DNA of 64,000 nucleotides from JBLIRR01 sp049472395 (GTDB lineage: Bacteria > SZUA-182 > DTGQ01 > JBLIRR01), in the NCBI GenBank assembly GCA_049472395.1, contig JBLIRR010000005.1, positions 1 through 64,000 of the forward strand. The letters are read 5' to 3'. The position numbers were made by a program, and so were the translations under genes. The notes below the pieces were generated by a model that saw only the letters and a program-made list of their open reading frames with translations, was not told the DNA's origin and did not search any database. Shown one piece after another: positions 45,601-53,800 of the stretch (the stretch's first letter is position 1; each line of letters begins with the position of its first letter).

Positions 45601-48600
45601 AAATGAACACCTACAGTATGAGATTCAAAGTAGCACTAATAATCAATCTACCACCCATGCAAAAGGAATAGTTCATTTTGCTAATATAGCTTCTGAAGAA
45701 AGCAATCAAAGTATAGCTATTGGAGAAATCAAAGCCAGATGTACCCACAAGATCGATAAAGAGAAGCTTTATACTCGATTTAGGGAGGTAGGTATTATTT
45801 ATGGTTCTTATTTTCAGGGATTAAACCAAATTTGGGTGAATGACAAAGAAGCTCTTGGGCTCCTCATTATACCTTCCAATTATGAAAACGAGCTGAATCA
45901 CTATACCCTCCATCCTACTTTAATGGAGGGAGCACTTCAAACAATAGCATGTCTTATGACATGGGTTAACCAAAAGATTCGGCAGCCCATGCTACCTTTT
46001 GCCATAGAAAATGTGGAGATTTTACATCCTTTAAACGCACGAGGATATGCTTATATTAAGGCCTTAGGTAATAATCGGTTTAATGCGGCTATTTTGGGGG
46101 AGTCAGGCCTTGTCTGCATAAAACTTCAGGATATAGCTTTAAAAGAATTAAGAGAAGCAGGAGATTATATGCCAGAGGAGATAGGTGTTGATCTGCAACA
46201 TCAGAGTGTGTGTTACCCTGAAAAGATTCCATCACTTATCGAAACTGTGGTTTACCAAATTAAACCAATAGGAGGCGATATGAGTAATATGCTCCAATTC
46301 CAGAAAGCATTTATCGAACTTGAATGGTTCAGCCGCTGTTTGTTACTTGATGCCTTCCAGACAATGGGTGTTTTTCTCTACGGTGGAGAAAAATATTATA
46401 AAGAGCAACTAAGAGAAAAACTTTCGATCATACCCGCCTATTTTCGGCTTTATGATGTTCTTTTAGACATTTTGGCAAGAGCGGGATTTATCCAAGTGAG
46501 GGGGCTGACTATTTTTGGTACTGGCGAATTGGAAACAGAAATAGTACAGAATATGCATAAGGATCCAAAAGAGAGAATGCAACAAGTAGTCAAAACTTTC
46601 CCAGAAATAGAAGCCTATGTACATTTACTCTGGGTTTGCTTAAGTCATTATCCTAAAATTCTAAGAGGCGATGTTCTTGCAACTGATATAATATTTCCTC
46701 ATTCTTCAATGGAACTTGTCGAAAGAATCTATAGCGGGAATGTATTTGCTGATTACTATAATCATCTGGTTGCCAAGAGTATTCAGTCATATATTCTAGC
46801 AAGACTCCCCCTTCTAGGGAAGGATGAAAAGATTAACATTATAGAAGTGGGAGCAGGAACCGGGGGAACCAGTGCCTTTGTACTCGAAGCCATTAAGGAG
46901 TATAGAGAGTACGTACATTATGTATATACAGATATTTCTGTAAGCTTTACTCAACATGGCAAAGAACGGTATGGAGTATATTATCCCTATGTGGAATTTA
47001 AAGTATTGGATATCGAAAAAGATGTTCAAGATCAGGGATATAAGCGCGGAGATTTTGATATATTGCTTGCTGCCAATGTAATGCATGCCACAAGAAGATT
47101 GCGGAATACCCTTAGAAACGTTAAAGTTCTTCTCAAAACAAATGGATGGTTGATATTGAATGAAGTGACAAAAACCTTCGATTTTCTTACACTTTTTGCC
47201 GGATTGTTGGAAGGGTGGTGGTTGTATGAGGATGAAGAAAACCGGTTAAAAGGGGCTCCTTTACTTAACGCTAGTATGTGGGAGGCGCTTTTTAAGGAAG
47301 AAGGATTTGAGCGGGTGATCACTTTAGGTCAAGTTAACACAAAGGGAATGATTTTTGTCCAAAATGTAATGATTGCAGAAAGCAATGGGAAGGTAAATAT
47401 GAGGAGAAAGCAGCATTCAAATACACAACAAGTTGTTGAAACAAAATTTGCCCTATTAACTGTTAATCAAACCTCAAACCTACAGAAATCAAAAATACTA
47501 CAATGTTTAGCCACCGACGGTGAAGAAGCGAGATACTATATTGAAGAAAAAATTTTAGAGAGTATAGTAATCGTACTTCAACTTGACCAAAAAGAGCTTG
47601 ACAGAGACACTTCTTTTCATGATTTTGGAGTTGATTCAATAGTAGGGAGTAATATCATTAATAAGATCAATGAAAAATTAAACTTACAGTTAAAAACAAC
47701 GGATCTATTTACATACCCAACAATTCAAAAATTAACCGACCATATTGTTGATAAATTAAGCCCTAATATTTCCGAAACACTTCAAATAGAAAATACTACT
47801 ACTATAACGGCTGATGAAATTTTTCAATATGGGCAAAGGTTCAGAGATACGAAAAAGGAAAATCAAGACATCGCAATCATCGGAATATCCGGTCGATACC
47901 CAGGTGCTAAAAATATGGAAGAGTTTTGGCAAAACCTCTCTGAAGGAAAAAGCACAATCATAGAAATACCAAAAGGACGATGGGATAGTGACCAATATTA
48001 TGATCCTGACCCTCAAAACTTGAACAAGACAAACTGCAAATGGGGAGGCATTCTTGATGATATCGATAAGTTTGATCCATTGTTTTTTAATATATCCGGC
48101 AAAGAGGCAGCGCTCTCTGATCCTCAACAGAGATTATTTTTAGAAGAGAGTTGGAAAGCATTAGAAGATGCTGGGTATGCCAATAAATCCATATCCAATA
48201 CAAAATGTGGAGTTTTTGTAGGAGCAGGGGCAGGAGATTATTTAACAAAGATATCTGAAGCAGCTATAGGAAAAGAGGCCCAAGCTGTTTGGGGCAATGC
48301 GAGCTCTGTCCTAGCGGCAAGAATATCCTATTTTTTAAACCTAAAAGGGCCGTGCATAACCATAGATACTGCATGTTCCTCTTCATTGGTAGCAATTCAT
48401 TTAGCGTGTCAAAGCATCCTCGCTGGTGAAAGTGATATGGCTTTAGGTGGTGGTGTTTTTGTATGTACAACCCCCCAGTTCCATATTTTGCTGAGTAATG
48501 TTGGTATGTTGTCTCCTACAGGGAAATGTAAACCATTTGATAATAGCGCGGATGGATTTGTACCGGGAGAAGGAGTAGGAGTTGTTGTATTAAAATCCCT

Positions 48601-50842
48601 AGAATCGGCACTGAAAGATGGCGATTATATATACGGCATTATCAAAGGCTCTGGGATCAATCAAGATGGGAAGACTAACGGTATTACAGCCCCTAGCATG
48701 CTATCGCAGGCAGAACTTGAATCCTTTGTTTATAAAAAATCACACATCAATCCGGAAACAATTAGCTATGTTGAGACTCATGGGTTGGGCACAAAATTAG
48801 GAGATTCTATTGAGATGGAGTCGCTAATCAATGCCTTTAGAAAATACACTACAAGAAGACAGTATTGCGCAATTGGTACGGTAAAACCGAATATTGGACA
48901 TCCGTCCTTGGCTGCGGGAGTTACCAGTGTGATTAAAGTTCTCCTTGCACTCAAACATAAAAAAATCCCTCCGACTCTCAATTTTAGAGAACAAAATGAG
49001 TACATTAATTTTAAAGAGAGCCCGTTTTATGTCAATAGCACGCTCAAGGAGTGGGAGACAGAAGATAATGCACCAAGGCGAGCAGCGATCAATTCATTTG
49101 GATTTAGCGGTACAAACTGCCATATGGTGATTGAGGAAGCGCTAAAAAGAAGTTCAGTGGGAGCTCATAATTTAAAAAATCATTATTATATTATTCCACT
49201 ATCTGCTAAAAACGAAGATAGACTTAGAGTCTATGCGAAGGAGATAGTGATTTTTTTTGAAAAAGAAAAAACTAATATCAGCCTTTCTGACTTAGCTTAC
49301 ACCTTACAGGTTGGTCGGGAGGCAATGGCTGAACGATTGGCGGTGGTGGTATCAGGTATAAAAGAATTGAGTGAAAGATTAAAGCAATATTGTCAGGGGG
49401 AGACAGATATTGATAATTTGTATAGAGGAAACGTGATGGCAAATGAAGCGAAGCGAGAGTTCCTCATTGAAGGAGAAGAGGGAGAAGAATTTTTAAGGAT
49501 TATTATTACAAATAGCAAACTCGTCAAGCTCGCACAACTGTGGGTATTAGGAGTGGAAATAGAGTGGAAACTTTTATATCCGATTAATCCACCGCAGCGT
49601 ATTCCCCTTCCTACGTATCCCTTTGCACGCAGTAGATATTGGGTAGATACCTCCCTTATCGAGAAAGAAGAAATAACAGGATATATCATTGATGATAAAT
49701 ATGATAAGCAAATAATAGTTAATGAGTTAAGAAAAATTTTTTCAAATACTTTAAAGGTAGATTCAACTTATTTAGAAGAAGATATTCCTATTGATCAATT
49801 TGGTGTTGATTCAATTCTCCTAATTAAGATTATCAATACCATAAATAAGAAATATTTGCTTAATGTAAAACTTTCTGAGGTTCAACAACTCTCTACTATA
49901 AAAGAGTTGGCTGAATATATATACACACAATCTAATAGTAAAAAAGATAGTATTAAAATATATGAATCTAAAGAGGAGCAATCATCTCATGATATTAAAA
50001 TAAATGGAACTCAGTTGCCATATTATGATAAATTTCTTGAAAATTACCACTACGCTTTTTCAAATTGCAAAGAATATAGGAACTTTTTTATTCAATCCTC
50101 ACAAAAAATAAATATAGAAGTCATCACATGTGGAGATGGAGAACCAATTATATTTTTACCACCTATATTTTCTCTGGCAACCGCCTGGATCTATCAAATT
50201 CTTGCTTTTTCCAAGGAGTTTAAAACAATCGTTTTTCATTATCCTGGATATGGGAGAAGTGAATATAGTTCTAAGTACAGCAATCCTAATGATATCGCAG
50301 AGAGCATATTAGAATTTATAGATATATTAAATATCCAAAAACCGTATCATTTGGTTGGTTGGTCTTTGGGAGGCTTCATTGCTCAAGCTATTTCTTTAAA
50401 AGAGAAACAGAGAATAAAAACCTTAACATTAGTAAACACCACATCCAAACTCGAAGAGGAAGATTCTCCGGATAACCTTTTAAGACTTATTGAATTATTA
50501 GTGAAAGACTTTGAATCTCATGTGCCTGAATCATTGCAAACAAAAAGGGAAGGGAGAATGGATTTCATCAAAGCAAATTATAGCAATGAGGCTACTATCC
50601 ATTATATGGAGCAGGCCTTAAGATTTGATTTTCGAGATCGGGTATCAAAAATAAGAGTCCCAACATTAATAATTGCCGGAGGGAAGGATTCTCTTACACC
50701 TTTGCGATATTTGAAATTCTTAAATAATAAGATTAAAGATTCTGAATATTATGTAATAAAAAAAGGAGGGCATTACATTCCTTCACAAAATCATAAATTT
50801 TTTAATCAAAAATTACTCCATTTTTTAAAGAAAGTAGGTTAA
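42629..50842 (+). CDS. Trans-AT type I polyketide synthase, second subunit (2 KS, cMT, terminal thioesterase)
   Basis: A 2737-residue megasynthase. Order: a dead ACP (about 15-95, Tyr57 in GLDYILG where the phosphopantetheine Ser belongs), an intact ACP (Ser169), KS4 (290-715; Cys459), trans-AT flanking linker, DH (901-1185; His934 in DHKVCGQYIFP, but Glu1100 where Asp is usual), C-methyltransferase (1218-1587; IIEVGAGTGGT), ACP (Ser1670), KS5 (1747-2170; Cys1916, His2051 in THGLGT), flanking linker, ACP (Ser2395), and an alpha/beta-hydrolase thioesterase (2465-2737; Ser2579 in GWSLGG, Asp2687, His2715). It completes module 3 and ends the line by hydrolysis or cyclisation. No KR follows KS3, KS4 or KS5. 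The stop is six bases from that of the convergent giant kinase. Confidence 0.93.
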   Translation: MNNNKRPIKLQTDESSPTRVSQEVVRKTLRRLFSETTMLDEDNISDEESLIDQGLDYILGNEFIQKINKEYTINLKGTLVFEKSTLNKLCKYLIENELKESNCFELESYNNVHGQFKTDNSKIFKNNTFGRKISPCIKEKIKEILADVLFVQASKIDEKEPFIDLGMDSILGVELIKKLNEEFQIDIKISALYEYSTVNKLSEYLYKIVNDAGNLYTKNVINLKQVSIKDDFSELCEDIQPGETAQDLNLEPESKRLLKLSMKTKVNDKKSSLSNVDQINVMKEKKRAIDIAIIGMSGQFAGANNLNEFWDNLANKVDSIIEVPNERWDMRQYYDPDPQAPNKSYSKWGGFLEDIDKFDPLFFNISPTEAEMMDPQQRLFLEESWKALEDAGYSDERLSGMKCGVFVGVGQGDYAQKLKSSGKNSNAYVLLGSTCSILSARISYFLNFTGPNMAIETACSSSLVALHQGCQSILNGESEMVLAGGVCILTTPDIHIMTSKAGMLSKEGKCKTFDNEADGFVPGEGVGVLVLKSLTKAIEDKDHIYGVIKGSGVNQDGKTNGITAPSGNSQTKLEMEVYEKCKINPEYITYVEAHGTGTKVGDPIEVNALTDAFRKYTNKKQYCAIGSVKTNIGHTLTAAGIASVIKVLLCLKHEKLVPSLNLNNENEYINFKDSPFYINTSLQEWKTEKNLPRKAAISSFGFSGTNCHMVIEEAPKKNLTEFFKQREADYIILLSAKNQKRLKSYVKEMVDFLNKNYTVNNTQSLILNDIAYTLQIGRRAMEERLAVIVSDIVELKERLIQYSQRKVDIENIYQSNVRINKANTKFIIEGDEGKEFVRNLLINKRLTQLAHLWVSGVEIDWKLLYPHQTPNRISLPTYPFAKERYWITGISKVQYSETKVLHPLIDKITPKLSLNQGLVFQKAFYNNDLIIRDHKVCGQYIFPCVGYLEMAYAALSKIKEGYSFNLIQLVLLHPLTVGEEKKEVHIAIKEVNEHLQYEIQSSTNNQSTTHAKGIVHFANIASEESNQSIAIGEIKARCTHKIDKEKLYTRFREVGIIYGSYFQGLNQIWVNDKEALGLLIIPSNYENELNHYTLHPTLMEGALQTIACLMTWVNQKIRQPMLPFAIENVEILHPLNARGYAYIKALGNNRFNAAILGESGLVCIKLQDIALKELREAGDYMPEEIGVDLQHQSVCYPEKIPSLIETVVYQIKPIGGDMSNMLQFQKAFIELEWFSRCLLLDAFQTMGVFLYGGEKYYKEQLREKLSIIPAYFRLYDVLLDILARAGFIQVRGLTIFGTGELETEIVQNMHKDPKERMQQVVKTFPEIEAYVHLLWVCLSHYPKILRGDVLATDIIFPHSSMELVERIYSGNVFADYYNHLVAKSIQSYILARLPLLGKDEKINIIEVGAGTGGTSAFVLEAIKEYREYVHYVYTDISVSFTQHGKERYGVYYPYVEFKVLDIEKDVQDQGYKRGDFDILLAANVMHATRRLRNTLRNVKVLLKTNGWLILNEVTKTFDFLTLFAGLLEGWWLYEDEENRLKGAPLLNASMWEALFKEEGFERVITLGQVNTKGMIFVQNVMIAESNGKVNMRRKQHSNTQQVVETKFALLTVNQTSNLQKSKILQCLATDGEEARYYIEEKILESIVIVLQLDQKELDRDTSFHDFGVDSIVGSNIINKINEKLNLQLKTTDLFTYPTIQKLTDHIVDKLSPNISETLQIENTTTITADEIFQYGQRFRDTKKENQDIAIIGISGRYPGAKNMEEFWQNLSEGKSTIIEIPKGRWDSDQYYDPDPQNLNKTNCKWGGILDDIDKFDPLFFNISGKEAALSDPQQRLFLEESWKALEDAGYANKSISNTKCGVFVGAGAGDYLTKISEAAIGKEAQAVWGNASSVLAARISYFLNLKGPCITIDTACSSSLVAIHLACQSILAGESDMALGGGVFVCTTPQFHILLSNVGMLSPTGKCKPFDNSADGFVPGEGVGVVVLKSLESALKDGDYIYGIIKGSGINQDGKTNGITAPSMLSQAELESFVYKKSHINPETISYVETHGLGTKLGDSIEMESLINAFRKYTTRRQYCAIGTVKPNIGHPSLAAGVTSVIKVLLALKHKKIPPTLNFREQNEYINFKESPFYVNSTLKEWETEDNAPRRAAINSFGFSGTNCHMVIEEALKRSSVGAHNLKNHYYIIPLSAKNEDRLRVYAKEIVIFFEKEKTNISLSDLAYTLQVGREAMAERLAVVVSGIKELSERLKQYCQGETDIDNLYRGNVMANEAKREFLIEGEEGEEFLRIIITNSKLVKLAQLWVLGVEIEWKLLYPINPPQRIPLPTYPFARSRYWVDTSLIEKEEITGYIIDDKYDKQIIVNELRKIFSNTLKVDSTYLEEDIPIDQFGVDSILLIKIINTINKKYLLNVKLSEVQQLSTIKELAEYIYTQSNSKKDSIKIYESKEEQSSHDIKINGTQLPYYDKFLENYHYAFSNCKEYRNFFIQSSQKINIEVITCGDGEPIIFLPPIFSLATAWIYQILAFSKEFKTIVFHYPGYGRSEYSSKYSNPNDIAESILEFIDILNIQKPYHLVGWSLGGFIAQAISLKEKQRIKTLTLVNTTSKLEEEDSPDNLLRLIELLVKDFESHVPESLQTKREGRMDFIKANYSNEATIHYMEQALRFDFRDRVSKIRVPTLIIAGGKDSLTPLRYLKFLNNKIKDSEYYVIKKGGHYIPSQNHKFFNQKLLHFLKKVG
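42674..42913 (+). other. Degenerate acyl carrier protein domain (Ser to Tyr)
   Basis: The first domain of the second PKS subunit keeps the ACP helix pattern (LIDQGLDYILGNEFIQKINKEY) but has Tyr57 in place of the Ser that takes the phosphopantetheine arm. It cannot carry an acyl chain by the normal chemistry. It sits directly before an intact ACP, so it may act as a docking or spacing element. Confidence 0.7.
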
Positions 50843-50848
50843 TTTAGT

Positions 50849-53800
50849 TTAGCCTTTTTCATCCAACACTTTGCGAATAGTTGCGACCATTTCAGTTTTG
50901 ATAACTGGTTTAATAATATATTCACGGATACCGAGAGCTTTAGCTTCCTCTTCAGTTATCATATCGCTATATCCGGTATAGAGGATAACTGGGACATCGG
51001 GCCTTATGCTCATTAATTTTTGGGCTAATTGATCACCCCTTATCTGTGACATGGTCATATCGGTAATGATAAGGTCAAATTCATCAGCGCTTCTCTCAAA
51101 TATCTCTAATGCTTTTAGCCCATCCGCTATAGTAGTTACATGGTATCCTAAAAGCTCTAATAGCTGTCGCCACATACATAAATTTACCTCTTCATCATCC
51201 ACGAGAAGTATTCTTTCCGTGCCTTCAAGAAGAGATTTAGAGGATTCTTCATTTACTTCAACCGAAAGAGTGTTAATAAGGGGGAGTAAAATATGAATAG
51301 TAGTTCCTTTACCAAAAGAACTTTCGACAGTAATATCTCCTTCATGCTTTTTTATAATTCCTTGTACTACTGACAATCCCAAACCTGTCCCCTCGCCAAT
51401 AGCTTTAGTGGTAAAAAATGGATCGAAAATCCGTTTGAGGAGTTCTGGTTTCATGCCATGGCCTGTATCAGATACCGTGAGTCTTATATATGAACCCGAC
51501 TTTAAATCATGATTACCGCTAAAATCAGATGATGTTACTTCTACTTTGCTTAAGCTTACATCCAATACTCCTCCTTCCTGTCGCATAGCTTGATAGGCAT
51601 TGGTACAAAGATTCATAATAACCTGATGGATTTGGGTGGGATCAGCCATAATAGTATCGTCATTATCTAATTTTTGACGAATTTCAATTGTTGCCGGCAG
51701 GGAAGCTTTAAGAAAGTCAAGTGCTTCCTTAGCGATAGCAGATACTTGCACTGGTTTTTTCTCGGATACTCCCTGTCTGCTATATGCTAATATTTGTTTC
51801 ACAAGATCTTTGGCCCGGTGTGCTCCTTTGATTACTTCTTTCAGGTTTTTATATTGCTCACTATCCTCGGAAAGTTTGTCCATAGACATCTCGGTATATC
51901 CAAAGATAGCCATGAGGATATTATTAAAGTCATGTGCAATTCCGCCAGCTAATGTTCCGATAGCCTCCATTTTGTGGGCTTGGATAAGTTTTTCCTTAAG
52001 CTTCTCTTTTTCTTTCTCAGCCTCCTTGCGCTCATTTATCTCTTTTTGCAATATTTTATTTAACGTAGCAGTTTCAGAAAATAACCGAGAGTTTTCAAGA
52101 GATATGGCAGCCTGGGAAGCAAGAAGCTTTAACACCCTTATCCTATCAGAAGTGAAGGCATCTGTAGCGACGTTGTTTTCAAGATACAAGATACCAGTAA
52201 GGTTAGAATGTCGCATAATGGGTAAGCAAAGAATTGATTTTGGGTTGTATTTCAGGACATATGGATCTTGGGCGAAAGCTCTCTCTCTTCTCACATCATC
52301 TAAAACAATATGCTTCATTGATTGATGAACAAAGTTAACTACCGGTATTAATAAATCATCTCTTTCATCTAAAGGAATTGATTCTAAAATCTGGACCACA
52401 TCTTTGCCGGCTGCGCCCTCTGCCTCAATATACAATCTCTCATTTTTTACTGATATAAAAAAGGCCCGTTCAGCCCCGGCATTTTCCATCATAATATTCA
52501 TTAGATTCTTCAGTAAGTTTTCCAATATAATCTCAATGGAGATTGCCTGAAGGGCATTAACCACAGTAAAAAAATCTATTTGTTCAAGGGATGAATCACT
52601 CTTTACAGTAAGTGATTTGTGTAAAAGCCATGGATATTTTTCTTTCAGTTGCTTAACCTTTATCGTGGCCCCCCATCGCTCGAAACAATAACAGGCTTTC
52701 TGGATATATAGATCAGCAAGTTCCTCAATGCCCTTGGTGCGGCAATATCGTGCGGCACATTCATTGGCAATAGCCTCCTCATGGGTGAATCCATTCTGCC
52801 CAGCCAAGGCAATAGCTTTGTTATAAAGTGTTATAGTCTCTTCAAATTTTCCCCTTATTCGAGATCTTTCTGCTTCTATTAGTAGATATTTATGTTTGTA
52901 ATTTTGAGGAGCATGAGTTGCCCATAGCTTCATCTTCTTTTGATTAGCTTTTACTTGTCTGCGATATTTCCGTTGCTCTTTTCGTGGTGCCTCGGGATAA
53001 TGCGCTAGCAAGGCAAGAGAATAATAGAAATTAAATTCTACAAAAAAAATGAGAGCCATGACACTTTCCAAGTATGGTTTTCCCCTCCTTGCGATTTCGA
53101 TCGAGTCCTCAAAGCCTCCATAAATATAAAAAAGGATCTGTTTACATACGGTATAAATACTAATATGCGTGCACTTTTCTATTTGTCTCCAACCGGATAA
53201 AAGCTCCTCTTCATCACATATCAGACCTTTTACTTTCAACTTAGCATCCGGGTTTTCGGACAAATTTATAACAAGCTGGTACCAGAGCTCATAGACCTGC
53301 AAAGCCATAATATACTGAAGGCTCTTCATGGGGGAATGATATCTTTCAAATTTTTTTTTGACTTCATAAAGGGTTTCCCCTGCGAAAAAAGAATGGAATA
53401 CATAATAACAAAGACTATACGCTGCAAATTCAAAGTCACCACTTTCCACTCCATATCTATAAACTTTTATAAATTTATCAATATCATTTTTTATATGTTC
53501 TTTCCATATATTATTAAAAGCCATAAAAGTATAATATACTTTACACATTAACACCTTTGTTTTTAATCTTTCTACAACCCACACACCCACTTTTGCAAAG
53601 CGGTAACCTGTTTCAATTTGGCCCATGGCCCATAAAATAATCCCATAGGTTACATAAGCAAAAGCTCCATAGCTGGAGTTCCCAAATTTTAAAGTAAAAT
53701 TGAGCATTTTTAAGAGAATAATAGGAAAATATTTTGGCACTCCCATATAACAAGGCGAAACGCAAGAATTAAAGATACGAACTGCAGCCACTTTTTGTGG

